64,000 nucleotides of DNA from assembly GCA_965228415.1 (NCBI GenBank), contig OZ245814.1, forward strand, positions 1,364,001 to 1,428,000. The letters run 5' to 3'. Shown here one piece after another: positions 55,850-64,000 of the stretch (its first letter is position 1; each line of letters starts with the position of its first letter). A model generated the notes under the pieces. That model was not told where the DNA came from. It made no database searches and saw only the letters and a program-made list of their open reading frames with translations. Both the position numbers and the translations under genes were made by a program. The DNA is from Agaribacillus sp965228415. Its GTDB lineage: Bacteria > Bacteroidota > Bacteroidia > Cytophagales > Cyclobacteriaceae.

Positions 55850-56532
55850 AGTTATTCAATATTGTATTACAGATACTTTATGAGGGGTTATTGTAGAATA
55901 TATACTCACTGATTTGTATTAATTTTTTGATATCCAATCAAATTTAATGTTGAATACCGCTATTTTGATCTGAAAAAATCTATTATCATATGGCCTAAAA
56001 CAACAAGTCATCTGCAATTAAGAATGTAAAAGCCTATTCTCCGAGCAGAAGAATCTGGTTTTGGAACAAATTCAATTTCCGGGGTCGACCTATCTAGTCT
56101 GGTTAATATGATCACCAATTATAAAAAATTGTTTATAGATAAATCGGCCGGTCAGAATATACTAAACCCCGTAATAGTATCCTCCATGATGAAACCTACT
56201 TTGTAATAACTAATAAGCTGGTGATTCCACCCTCATAGCATTCGTAATACCAATGAGTGCCTAAAGGTGATGTAGTGGTTAATACTATGACCGGCAGTAG
56301 CAAGTACGATTAGATACAAGCAGCACTCAAGCCAAAGCATATTCAATTACAAGGAGAATTTATGAAAAAATTAAAAAGTAAACTTATATTTAACATGCTA
56401 AAAAGAGTGGCACACATTCCAAAATACAAATTGCACAAGTTGTTATGATGCGGACAGCATATCTTCAACTATATATTGCCATATTCCTAACACATAAGAC
56501 GGTGACTTGATAGTTACTTAAAATAGCCAAGT
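55850..56532. other. Intergenic, 683 bp, divergent
   Basis: Contains the promoters of the ASPIC/UnbV gene (minus) and the sigma gene (plus). An unusually strong Shine-Dalgarno-preceded short ORF lies at 56362-56448 and is listed separately. No tandem repeat, tRNA or other structure was seen in the remaining AT-rich sequence. Confidence 0.5.
56362..56448 (+). CDS. Possible 28-residue cationic peptide ORF with strong SD
   Basis: AAGGAG lies 5 nt before an ATG at 56362 and the frame ends at TGA in 56446-56448. The peptide has nine Lys/Arg and no acidic residue ('MKKLKSKLIFNMLKRV'...), and could form an amphipathic helix. Bacteroidota genes rarely use Shine-Dalgarno sequences, so the match stands out; still, such a short frame may be chance. 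It lies 84 nt before the sigma gene and could act as a leader peptide. Confidence 0.3.
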   Translation: MKKLKSKLIFNMLKRVAHIPKYKLHKLL

Positions 56533-57132
56533 ATGAAAAGTGGTTTTGACAGTCAAGATTTAGAAAAGGATTTATGGCAAGAAATCAAGAAAGGCAATAA
56601 AGAGGCATTTAACTGCATAATTTATCAAAATTATGCACTTCTTTTTAACTATGGACAAAAGATATATAATGATAGTTCAACTGTAGAAGATTGCATTCAG
56701 GAACTGTTTATATACGTTTGGGAACATAGAAGTGGTTTGTCTGATGTCAAGGCTGTCAAGGCTTACTTACTTTTGTCCCTGAGGAGAAGATTAATTAATC
56801 ACCTTACTGCATGGAACAAAAAAAGGGTCCACGGGGATAGTTATCTTACACACTCAGAGCTGGGAATCACATTTTCTCATGAAGAATTTGTCATTCGTAA
56901 TGAAGAAAAGACCGAAGTGCAGAAAAGACTGAGTAGTGCACTCAACAATTTGTCCGACAGACAGAAGGAAGCTATCTACCTCAAATACTATTCTAAATTA
57001 AGCTATGATGAGATCGCCAAAGTGATGGAAATGGAAAATCAATCCGTGGCCAATTTGCTTAGGCGGGCATTACAATCTTTAAGAAAACTATATACGTTTA
57101 TTGCGCCAATAGTGCTGCAGTTGTTGGAATAA
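56533..57132 (+). CDS. ECF sigma-70 factor (locus B)
   Basis: 199 residues. Region 2 'NCIIYQNYALLFNYGQKIYNDSSTVEDCIQELFIYVWEHR' and region 4 'LNNLSDRQKEAIYLKYYSKLSYDEIAKVMEMENQSVANLLRRALQSL' are clear. It is the divergent partner of the FecR/SusC/SusD/GH92 genes, with the ASPIC/UnbV gene and about 680 bp between. In locus A the sigma gene lies directly before fecR on the same strand, so this is a rearranged layout. Confidence 0.93.
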   Translation: MKSGFDSQDLEKDLWQEIKKGNKEAFNCIIYQNYALLFNYGQKIYNDSSTVEDCIQELFIYVWEHRSGLSDVKAVKAYLLLSLRRRLINHLTAWNKKRVHGDSYLTHSELGITFSHEEFVIRNEEKTEVQKRLSSALNNLSDRQKEAIYLKYYSKLSYDEIAKVMEMENQSVANLLRRALQSLRKLYTFIAPIVLQLLE

Positions 57133-57303
57133 GTCGTTTTCAATTTATCAGGTTCATAAGAAAGTGATTTTTATCGTAAATGGCGATTCACTGATTCATG
57201 AAGGTATCAGAAAACCGGCATTAAAATTAGGCGGGGCTTAAGAGTAGCTCCCTTAAAAAAAACCTGATGCTTATAAATATTTTGGCATTATAAAATTCCA
57301 AAC

Positions 57304-58161
57304 TCAGAAATTGTAATTTTGGTAATTCTTGGAAAATTCTTCTGAAGATAAAACAGGATTGATGGTTATTTCAGAATAGTGGTACTGCTCGTACAATCCA
57401 TTGTTATCATAAATATCCATCTTAACCGGAACCAGCTCCTTTTTATCTATATACAGTAACATTTTAGGAGAATAGTCATTTGGTATTCTTATTTGTTGAT
57501 TGGCAGCCACATCCTCATAGTCATCTACGTTGGGGTTATTTTCCAGAATCATATGAGCACTTAATTTGAATTTCTTAGCGATGTCCTCAATAGTTTCGCC
57601 TTGAGAAACGGTGTAGTCAATGTATCTAAAATAAGGATTTATGAATGCGATAGCGTGACATTCCTTATTGTCCCAAATTATGGTTCCTTTGTTGATCACC
57701 ATATTTTCCACCTCAGATTGGTACTTGTTACATAGAAATTCCAAAATGGAGATCACATGATCAAAACCTGATTGAAAAATTGTATGATGCTGGTTGTTTC
57801 TCATAACACCTTCTGTGGGATTAAGCTTCAAGTTGACCCATGGGAAACCGTTGGGATTAATCAGCGCCTTGTTATTGTTAGTGCCTTGTACGTAAAGTAC
57901 CTCCATTCCCTCTTTTGGGTATTGTTGTTTCAGGTAAACCTTGAATGGCTCCTTTTCCATTTTGGTAAAGGAGATTTGTTTGATCATCTTATCCCCTATT
58001 CTTTCCTGCTTAGTTATCGTATAGGTCAACGAATTGATCGTTAAAGACTTTTTAAACATTCTTTTAACAATGGCATATCCTGGTTCGGTATTGATCTCAC
58101 CTATCAGGGGCATTGTGGTTGCCATTATCAGCAATAAAAGGAATAGGCTATTTAGTCTCAT
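57304..58161 (-). CDS. DUF1571 protein with nested LysM domain
   Basis: 285 residues with a signal peptide (1-22). Both flanks look like DUF1571 ('SLTYTITKQERIGDKMIKQISFTKMEKEPFKVYLKQ...' and 'KMLLYIDKKELVPVKMDIYDNNGLYEQYHYSEITINP'), and between them at about 183-229 is a LysM motif ('DYTVSQGETIEDIAKKFKLSAHMILENNPN', then 'NQQIRIP'). DUF1571 belongs to the outer-membrane lipoprotein-sorting-like fold (LolA/LolB type). LysM binds peptidoglycan, so this insertion suggests a periplasmic protein tethered to the wall. It is convergent with the sigma gene of locus B. Confidence 0.78.
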   Translation of the reverse strand: MRLNSLFLLLLIMATTMPLIGEINTEPGYAIVKRMFKKSLTINSLTYTITKQERIGDKMIKQISFTKMEKEPFKVYLKQQYPKEGMEVLYVQGTNNNKALINPNGFPWVNLKLNPTEGVMRNNQHHTIFQSGFDHVISILEFLCNKYQSEVENMVINKGTIIWDNKECHAIAFINPYFRYIDYTVSQGETIEDIAKKFKLSAHMILENNPNVDDYEDVAANQQIRIPNDYSPKMLLYIDKKELVPVKMDIYDNNGLYEQYHYSEITINPVLSSEEFSKNYQNYNF

Positions 58162-58466
58162 ATTTTAAGGGCAGAATTGAAAGCGGAAGGTAACCACAAA
58201 AAATGAAATATTATTTTTTATTCAAAAAGTAATCACAAATAAATCTGCCTTATCACCTGATAACTGTTATTTTCGGGTTTTTACGACCAAACAGAGGAGA
58301 AAATACGGGCTATAAAAATATTGGTTATAGATTCTAATAAACTATATTTTGATCTTCATTTCTAATTTAAGTGTGTATCTGGGCTTATGGTAATAATAGC
58401 CTGTATAATAAGTTAAAAAAATAAGCCCACTCAAGCCACATTGTAAGTGGGCTTGTTTACAACAGT
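58162..58466. other. Intergenic, 305 bp
   Basis: AT-rich. The terminator of the lipoprotein gene at 58467 occupies 58423-58454, and the rest is spacer and promoter region of the DUF1571 gene on minus; no exact TAnnTTTG box is visible. Confidence 0.55.
58423..58454 (-). terminator. Intrinsic terminator after the paired lipoprotein genes
   Basis: AAGCCCACT and AGTGGGCTT form a perfect 9-bp stem 12 nt after the stop codon of the minus-strand gene at 58467. The transcript then reads TATTTTTTTAACT, a strong U run. This is the clearest intrinsic terminator in the window. Confidence 0.88.
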
Positions 58467-59606
58467 TTAATAATTAAAATCCGTACGGATCACCCTTAAC
58501 GGGGCGCCCGGAATACTTACCACCTTTTCCTGAGTTACAGGATAGTCATATTCGTTGTAGTTATAACTGTAGCTTTCCTCAAACATAACCGATAAGTCAG
58601 GTGCCATGAGTCTGGCATTGGTCACATTATTCCGACTCATCCACGCGATCGGAAAATTATTAAATAGGTGCAGGTCCATTGTTGGAGAAAGCCTGTTGTT
58701 TATTTCAATATACACCGGATCGAGCCCAAGATGATGGGTCAGTATACCATACCAGGGATTCTTCATCTCATCATAACTGTATGCAATTAAAAATTCGGAA
58801 GCATAGTTAATACCATCGATACTGGTCAATAAGTTGATCTGGGTAATATTTTCACCAATGTAAGCAAATTGATAACGGTAATATTCATTGGTACCTGATA
58901 CGAGATAGTGAACATCCAATTGGTCTAATTTATTTTGCGAATCATAGGTCAGGGTTTTATCGACCGTTACATCTGTAAAATCAGTACTGAATGCATAATT
59001 CAATCGCGTCATATTGCCCTCTCCGTCATATAACAAGATGGCCGTATGGTCGCCGTTATCGATCTGCCCGATTTGGCCCTGGGTGTTGAACTGGTACAAT
59101 AAGTCGCCGAATTGGGTCAATTTCCCCTCTGCGTTAAATGTTATATCACTGGTCACTATGCCCGAAAGAGATGGAGATTCAATAATGGCGATTTGTCCAT
59201 CGCCGTTAAAGGTCAGCTCATAATCACTACCGTCGACAGTATAGCTTAGCAAGGTCATCGGTCCGGTTGAGAAGGAAAAATCACTTTCCGAGGTCAACCC
59301 CTCGTCATCCCTGGCGATCACCTGGCCGGAAAATTGAAAATCAAAAGGAAGATCTTCCACTGAATAATTCAGCTCAGTAATTCCCTGGCCAATCATAGTT
59401 CCGTTTAAAACGATATCATAGGTTATGGGATCCAGGTCGGGGTCGGCTGCGGCAGTCCACACTATCAAGGCCGTATTGCCGGTTAAGCTTACCGTAACTG
59501 CTACATTTCCCGGCGCCCGGTTTATTTGAGGTTCATCGTCTTCTTTACAGGACAATAAACAGCAGCTAAAGACAATCAGTAGATATAAAACAAGATTAGT
59601 TTTCAC
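58467..59606 (-). CDS. Lipoprotein with fibronectin-type domain and YD-like repeats, paralogue 1
   Basis: 379 residues, GTG start (no ATG is available; the GTG gives a clean MKTNL...LLSC lipoprotein signal, C20). A fibronectin type III-like domain ('NTALIVWTAAADPDLDPITYDIVLNG', about 35-115) is followed by beta-rich YD/RHS-like repeats ('QIAIIESPSLSG', 'GKLTQFGDLLYQFNTQGQIGQIDNGD', 'YDGEGNMTRLNY'). The C-terminal part shares 'KNPWY', 'WMSRNN' and 'YNEYDYP' with the gene at 59628. Family unknown to me. It is probably an outer-membrane surface protein co-transcribed with its paralogue, 21 nt apart. Confidence 0.8.
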   Translation of the reverse strand: MKTNLVLYLLIVFSCCLLSCKEDDEPQINRAPGNVAVTVSLTGNTALIVWTAAADPDLDPITYDIVLNGTMIGQGITELNYSVEDLPFDFQFSGQVIARDDEGLTSESDFSFSTGPMTLLSYTVDGSDYELTFNGDGQIAIIESPSLSGIVTSDITFNAEGKLTQFGDLLYQFNTQGQIGQIDNGDHTAILLYDGEGNMTRLNYAFSTDFTDVTVDKTLTYDSQNKLDQLDVHYLVSGTNEYYRYQFAYIGENITQINLLTSIDGINYASEFLIAYSYDEMKNPWYGILTHHLGLDPVYIEINNRLSPTMDLHLFNNFPIAWMSRNNVTNARLMAPDLSVMFEESYSYNYNEYDYPVTQEKVVSIPGAPLRVIRTDFNY

Positions 59607-59627
59607 GATAATATGGTAGTTATGATT

Positions 59628-60746
59628 TTAGTAATTAAATCGCATGGTATCGGTGCCTGTCCCCCTGTGGGCGTATACTACCTCCATTGTATAATCAATT
59701 GGATAGCCATATTCATTGTAGTGATAGGTGTAAACATACGAAGCTTCCTGAGCGCCTGTGTTATCATACCAGGTTGAAGACAATAAATTATTTCTACTCA
59801 TCCATAAAGTAGCATATGGCTCAATGTATCCTAATTGGATGTTGTGGAAAAAGTAAGTATCACTGAACAAATATAACTCCTCCAATCCCAACTGCTCCTC
59901 TAACAAAACATACCATGGATTTTTTTGCGTATCATAAGTATATACTACACGACGGTGAGGTGAAAAGTTAATACCATCACTACTGTTTTCAGTAATTACT
60001 TCACTTATGTTTTCCCCGTTATAACTTATAGTTTTTCTTTTAAACCCGCGCAGCGCAGCAAATGAATAAGATTCTACTACCTGTATCAAGCGGCCATCCT
60101 CATCGTACTTGTGGTTTGTGTTTGTAACAGCATTTCCCAACGGGTATTGGAAATTCCCTGAAGTTTTAATGATCTTTCCAAATCCGTCATATTCGATCTT
60201 ACCCAAATTACTGCCGGTTTCAACCCTCGTGATCAAGCCACTGCTATTTCTCAGGAAACGATCCGGGCCAATAGCGCTGAGGTTGCCGCTTTCATCAAAG
60301 GCAACCACATGTTCGCCAATAAAAGACAGGCGATTTCTATCATCGTATCGCAAAAAGGATTCAAACCCGTACTGCTCGTAGCTTTGTAAAAAAAGAAAAT
60401 CGGTAGTAAAGGAAAATTCAGTTGCGGTGGTATTACCATCGCCATCCTTGGCGATTATTCGTCCCGAATACGTTGTTTCATACTTCAGATCCGAAAAAGT
60501 GTACGACAGATTTCCATATGAATTTTCCACTATATTGCCATCCAACTCAATGTCGTAGGTGAGGGGTGTGCCTTCCGGATCATAAGAGGGTGTCCAGGAA
60601 AGTGCGGCTTCATTTTTAAATGCCTCAACAGAAACATTTACCGCAGTTGGTTTTTCGTTGACGGGAGCTGGCTCGTCGTCATTTTTGCAAGCGCCGAGGA
60701 TTACTGCTACTAGCACTAATGCCGGCAGATTATTTAAGATTTTCAT
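59628..60746 (-). CDS. Lipoprotein with fibronectin-type domain and YD-like repeats, paralogue 2
   Basis: 372 residues from the ATG at 60746; the frame extends to an ATG at 60869, but the inner start gives the MKILN...ILGAC lipobox directly. The architecture is that of the neighbour at 58467: fibronectin type III-like domain ('EAALSWTPSYDPEGTPLTYDIELDG'), short YD-like repeats ('RNRLSFIGEHVVAFDESGNLSAI'), and the shared C-terminal motifs 'KNPWY', 'WMSRNN' and 'YNEYGYPIDY'. They look like a tandem duplication with much divergence. The terminator after the first gene ends this transcript. Confidence 0.82.
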   Translation of the reverse strand: MKILNNLPALVLVAVILGACKNDDEPAPVNEKPTAVNVSVEAFKNEAALSWTPSYDPEGTPLTYDIELDGNIVENSYGNLSYTFSDLKYETTYSGRIIAKDGDGNTTATEFSFTTDFLFLQSYEQYGFESFLRYDDRNRLSFIGEHVVAFDESGNLSAIGPDRFLRNSSGLITRVETGSNLGKIEYDGFGKIIKTSGNFQYPLGNAVTNTNHKYDEDGRLIQVVESYSFAALRGFKRKTISYNGENISEVITENSSDGINFSPHRRVVYTYDTQKNPWYVLLEEQLGLEELYLFSDTYFFHNIQLGYIEPYATLWMSRNNLLSSTWYDNTGAQEASYVYTYHYNEYGYPIDYTMEVVYAHRGTGTDTMRFNY

Positions 60747-60877
60747 AAAATTAAAATTTTGAGACCGTAAAATTTGAATCGTATGTGCTTTGGTACCCCA
60801 CATTGGCGAAAACCTAACCGTTTGGCTATAATCTTTTTTATTAATTTGTTTTTCTGCTTGATTCATCATGATAATTA

Positions 60878-61042
60878 TTAGTTTTCAAAGTGGAAGATTT
60901 CCACTATTTTTTTGTTGTTAATAATTCTGATTTCGTATTTTCCCTTGCGGAGATATTTGATGTTCAGGTCAATAGTAAATGACCGTAGGGCATCTGTCGT
61001 TCCCCGATAGGCTATCATATTTTTACGCTCTTCCCCTGGCAT
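60878..61042 (-). CDS. Small hypothetical protein, 54 residues
   Basis: ATG at 61042, stop at 60878-60880, with an in-frame TGA 13-15 nt upstream of the ATG, so the frame is complete. The second half ('FTIDLNIKYLRKGKYEIRI') looks like a beta-strand module of an exported protein or a T9SS-type C-terminal domain, which suggests a relic or a real small protein. It lies between the lipoprotein pair and the hybrid kinase on the same strand. No family recognised. Confidence 0.4.
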   Translation of the reverse strand: MPGEERKNMIAYRGTTDALRSFTIDLNIKYLRKGKYEIRIINNKKIVEIFHFEN

Positions 61043-61158
61043 ACAATTAATTGGTCAAATGAATTACATGCTAAAGGTAAAAGTTGTGTGGGCGTCCGGA
61101 TAAAAGGATTATATCAGATCATCAAAGGATTATAACAACCGGGTGTTTTGGGCCAATT

Positions 61159-61214
61159 ACCAGCATCCGCTGGTGCGTGCCTTTAATAGCGGGGAAGCAC
61201 GAGCGGACGCTCGC
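61159..61214. repeat. REPIN-like element: two inverted REP-type hairpins
   Basis: ACCAGC-ATCC-GCTGGT (61159-61174) and CGAGC-GGAC-GCTCG (61200-61213) are two short stem-loops. Read on opposite strands they are near copies: plus 'AGCATCCGCTGGTGCGTGCC' and minus 'AGCGTCCGCTCGTGCTTCC'. Two inverted REP sequences separated by a spacer form the REPIN layout mobilised by RAYT-type (TnpA_REP) transposases. The element is GC-rich against an AT-rich spacer. No RAYT gene is in the window. Confidence 0.6.
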
Positions 61215-61257
61215 GATATGGGACAAAATTCTAATTGCAGACAAACGAATATACTTC

Positions 61258-64000
61258 CTACTCTGTGGCGGGGTTGGAGATAAACTCTTTGGGAGTGATA
61301 CCAAATTGTTCCTTGAAGGATTTGGCGAAGAAGGAAGGATCATTGAATCCGACCATATATCCGATTTCGGCAATGTTCAGTTCATTATTTCTCAAGAGCT
61401 CCGCCGCTAAATTTAGCCGGGCCTTACGGATATAGGCATGGGGTGAAATTCCGGTAAGTGCTTTCATCTTACGATGCAATTGCATCCGGCTCATCCCGGT
61501 AATTTCGCAGAATTTTTCAATATTAAAATCACTATTGCTGATCTCCTCCTCAAGGATGTATTGTAGTTTTTTAAGAAATGACGCTTCCTTGGTGCTCACC
61601 GGAATATTCACCGGTTTCAATACAATTTCCTGACTATATTTTTTCTGGAATTGATCAATCAGACGAAATTGATTCTTCACTTTGGTTAAAAGGATTTCCG
61701 GATTAAACGGCTTGGTGATGTAATCATCCGCGCCGGTTTTTAATCCCTCCAATTCATGCTCCTCTCCCACTTTGGCAGTCAACAACATGACAGGGATGTG
61801 GGCAGTGGATTCCTCGTGCTTTAACCGGTTCAGTAAGGCGATACCATCGGTTTCCGGCATCATGATATCGCTGATGATCAGATCCGGAACCTTCTCCAGG
61901 GCCAGCGCAATGCCTTCCTTACCATTTTCCGCTTCCAGTAACTGGTAATGATCCTGCAGGCACTCCTTAAGAAAACGCCGGATTTCCTCGTGGTCTTCAA
62001 CAATCAGTAACAAAGGGAGGTTTGTATCCAATACCGCATGGTCCGGATCCAACGCAGCTGGTGTGGATCCATTGGCCGCTACGCTGTCGGAGTGGCCAAT
62101 GTGTTCTTGCACAGCAACAATCTCATGAGGAGCGAAGGCTTCCTTCGCGATCGGTAAGCTGACGATAAAGGTGGGCCGGTCGACCTGCCGTACTTCGACT
62201 GTCCCACGAGATAGTGTAACCAATTCTTTTACCAGGGCCAGGCCAATGCCGGATCCATCCTGGGAATTTTCGGCACGGTAAAACCGTTCAAACAATTTTT
62301 CAATCTTGTCATCCGGAATTTTTGAGCCTGAGTTAGCCACGGAGATCACCACTTTTCCCGCCACCTCTTCAGCCCTGAAATCGACAGTCCCTTCCGCTGC
62401 TGTAAATTTAAAGGCGTTAGACAGCAGGTTATTGACCGATTTTAAGACTACCTGCCGATCGTAATAAACCGCGTCGAGCGGATCGCATGAAATCGAGTAG
62501 TGAATGTTTTTTTCTACTGCAAGATGGTTATAAGAAGTGGTAATCTGATGCAGTAGCTTTCCCATATCTCCTTTGGATATGTTCAGGTTTACGCTACCAT
62601 CCTCCAGTTTGGAGAGATCGAGCAATTGATTGGTAAGATCCAGCAGCTGGTCGGTATTGCGGCTAATCATTTGCATGGCATGCCGCTCGTCCTGCGTCAG
62701 CGATTCATCGGTCAGTCGCTTTTTGACGGGACCGGTGATCAGGGTAAGCGGGGTACGAAATTCATGGGCCAGATTGACATACAACCGCGATTTCAAGGCA
62801 TCCAGTTGTTTCAATTTACGATTTGTATTGACCTTGGTTTTGTACATTACAAAAAACACCACTGCAAGCACAGCTATGCTAACTGCGATTATGAAGAAAA
62901 TAATTAGTTGGTTTTTGGCGGATTCCTCGGTCAGTTGATTCTGGGCTTCCAGCAAATCAATTTGCTGTGCTTTTTGTTGGCTTTGGTATTTGTTCTCCAT
63001 TTCCAACAGGTCCTCGGAATATTTTTCCCGGTCCACACTGTCTTTAATCACCATATAACGAGACTGGGCGTCATAGGCTTTATCATATAGCCCCAGGTCA
63101 GCGTAGTATTCCGATAGAGCACGATGGATCTTCATGCGTGCCTGTTTATTTTCCCCGCTTTTGATGGAAGAAAAAGTTTGATCAAAGGCCTGCCTGGCAT
63201 TTCCATACTGGCCCAATGCGAGATAGGTTCTTCCCAATTCCATATAAGCATATGTTAAGCCTATCCCATCGTCTGTGTCATCGAGGTAGTCAACTGCCTG
63301 TTTAAGATTTGACAACGCTGTCTCGAATTTATTCATCCTGTAAAAGACCTCCCCTTTGCCGGCCAGTACCTGTCCCATAACCGCAAAATTCCGGCTTTTT
63401 TCAAAATACGCATAGGCCTTATTAAAATGTTGCAGGGCTTTTTCGTAATTACCTTTTTCCTTTTCTGTATTGCCCAAACTTTTGGATATTTGGGCCTCGC
63501 CCCAATCATCTCCTATGGCCTGATAAACTTCCAAAGCCTTGTCGAGGTATTCGTGCTCAAGGTTGCGTTTGTCCAATGAATGATAAATGATAGCTATATT
63601 TTGCAGATTGTCGCCACGCATAATACTTTTTGCATCGCCTAATATGGAGTCGCAACGCAAATAATGCTTTAAGGCCATTTCATTATTACCCTCCATGTAG
63701 TGGGAGATCCCTAATCCTTTTTCACCTTTAGCCATATAATTTTTATTCCTTAAAGCACCAGCTTGCGAAAGTTGCTCACGGATCAATTTTCTACCCTCCT
63801 CATGTTTTTTTATCCGCACATAACTACTCCCAAGCCAGTACAAAGTAAACATGCTCACCTCGTCTATGATATTATCAGCATCGGAGATCTGGAAGGCTTT
63901 TTCAAAATACGTGATAGCGCTGTCGTATTTCGCCTGGGCGACCATACTTGAGCCCTGGACGTTATATCCTTTCCGCATGCCCCACCGGTTACCTGTTTCC
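61258..64000 (-). CDS. TPR hybrid histidine kinase with receiver and AraC domains (partial at right edge)
   Basis: The frame is open to the window edge (the residues before the ATG at 63978 read ETGNRWG, continuing a TPR), so the N-terminus is missing. Within the visible part, TPR repeats run to about residue 335, then a transmembrane helix ('LIIFFIIAVSIAVLAVVFFVMY'), a HisKA domain with 'LAHEFRTPLTL' (His codon at 62764-62766), a HATPase domain ('NNLLSNAFKFT', 'GSGIGLALVKEL'), a receiver domain ('LLIVEDHEEIRRF', 'LIISDIMMPETDG') and a C-terminal AraC HTH ('SNSDFNIEKFCEITGMSRMQLHRKM'). It is a single-protein two-component system like HTCS but with TPRs instead of propellers. The adjacent minus-strand lipoprotein genes may be its targets (inference). 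Confidence 0.93.
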   Translation of the reverse strand, partial: ETGNRWGMRKGYNVQGSSMVAQAKYDSAITYFEKAFQISDADNIIDEVSMFTLYWLGSSYVRIKKHEEGRKLIREQLSQAGALRNKNYMAKGEKGLGISHYMEGNNEMALKHYLRCDSILGDAKSIMRGDNLQNIAIIYHSLDKRNLEHEYLDKALEVYQAIGDDWGEAQISKSLGNTEKEKGNYEKALQHFNKAYAYFEKSRNFAVMGQVLAGKGEVFYRMNKFETALSNLKQAVDYLDDTDDGIGLTYAYMELGRTYLALGQYGNARQAFDQTFSSIKSGENKQARMKIHRALSEYYADLGLYDKAYDAQSRYMVIKDSVDREKYSEDLLEMENKYQSQQKAQQIDLLEAQNQLTEESAKNQLIIFFIIAVSIAVLAVVFFVMYKTKVNTNRKLKQLDALKSRLYVNLAHEFRTPLTLITGPVKKRLTDESLTQDERHAMQMISRNTDQLLDLTNQLLDLSKLEDGSVNLNISKGDMGKLLHQITTSYNHLAVEKNIHYSISCDPLDAVYYDRQVVLKSVNNLLSNAFKFTAAEGTVDFRAEEVAGKVVISVANSGSKIPDDKIEKLFERFYRAENSQDGSGIGLALVKELVTLSRGTVEVRQVDRPTFIVSLPIAKEAFAPHEIVAVQEHIGHSDSVAANGSTPAALDPDHAVLDTNLPLLLIVEDHEEIRRFLKECLQDHYQLLEAENGKEGIALALEKVPDLIISDIMMPETDGIALLNRLKHEESTAHIPVMLLTAKVGEEHELEGLKTGADDYITKPFNPEILLTKVKNQFRLIDQFQKKYSQEIVLKPVNIPVSTKEASFLKKLQYILEEEISNSDFNIEKFCEITGMSRMQLHRKMKALTGISPHAYIRKARLNLAAELLRNNELNIAEIGYMVGFNDPSFFAKSFKEQFGITPKEFISNPATE

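Noticed and set aside
55850..56361. Regulatory RNA or tRNA upstream of the sigma gene
   Set aside because: No cloverleaf, no strong stem and no terminator; nothing supports an RNA gene.

Overview
The window looks like a chromosomal segment of a free-living, glycan-degrading member of the phylum Bacteroidota, probably of the Cytophagales. The evidence is two complete ECF sigma/FecR/SusC/SusD sets, many lipoprotein signals, a type IX secretion type B (CHU_C/SprB-like) adhesin with its PorP/SprF partner, near absence of Shine-Dalgarno sequences, and TAnnTTTG-type -7 promoter boxes. The order-level placement is inference. No rRNA, tRNA, CRISPR array, prophage or intact transposase was seen.

Layout. 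(1) 1-2916, minus strand: the N-terminal part of a propeller sensor cut by the window edge, and an amidohydrolase lipoprotein. (2) 3304-11079, plus strand: an amino-sugar operon with a DeoR regulator, ROK kinase, MFS permease, SIS-domain protein, a broken ChbG/YdjC deacetylase remnant, a GH9 + NodB-like fusion lipoprotein and a NagX-like membrane acyltransferase. It reads as a chitosan/chitin or glycoprotein amino-sugar pathway. (3) 11235-13697: DinB, an OmpA-like protein, and a membrane coiled-coil protein ending in helix-hairpin-helix. (4) 13862-20838: GMC oxidoreductase with gluconate-2-dehydrogenase subunit-3-like partner (minus), a Tat-type secreted protein of unknown function (plus), a 44-residue lipoprotein and a DUF4838/F5-8C lipoprotein (minus). 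(5) 21400-23655: an orphan GH92. (6) 23973-35540, plus: TPR histidine kinase and NarL-type regulator, then a likely operon of a secreted protein, a 1729-residue beta-helix/Ig/SprB adhesin, PorP/SprF and an OmpA-PD40 protein.

(7) 35784-43175, minus: Sus locus A (sigma, FecR, SusC with STN domain, SusD). (8) 43486-57132: Sus locus B, with FecR, SusC, SusD and GH92 on minus, an ASPIC/UnbV FG-GAP lipoprotein just upstream, and the ECF sigma factor divergent on plus. (9) 57304-64000, minus: a DUF1571 protein with a LysM inserted in it, two paralogous lipoproteins with a fibronectin-like N-terminus, a small ORF, a REPIN-like palindromic repeat, and a TPR hybrid histidine kinase with receiver and AraC domains that runs off the right edge.

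Working model (inference): two GH92 mannosidases, the amino-sugar operon and the Sus systems fit uptake of mannose- and GlcNAc-containing glycans such as N-glycans or mannoproteins. The T9SS adhesin cluster would serve attachment or gliding. The less familiar material is the adhesin cluster with a terminator-like hairpin placed just before its first start codon, the paralogous lipoproteins beside the hybrid kinase, the nested LysM protein, repeated hairpins at gene junctions, and the REPIN-like element.
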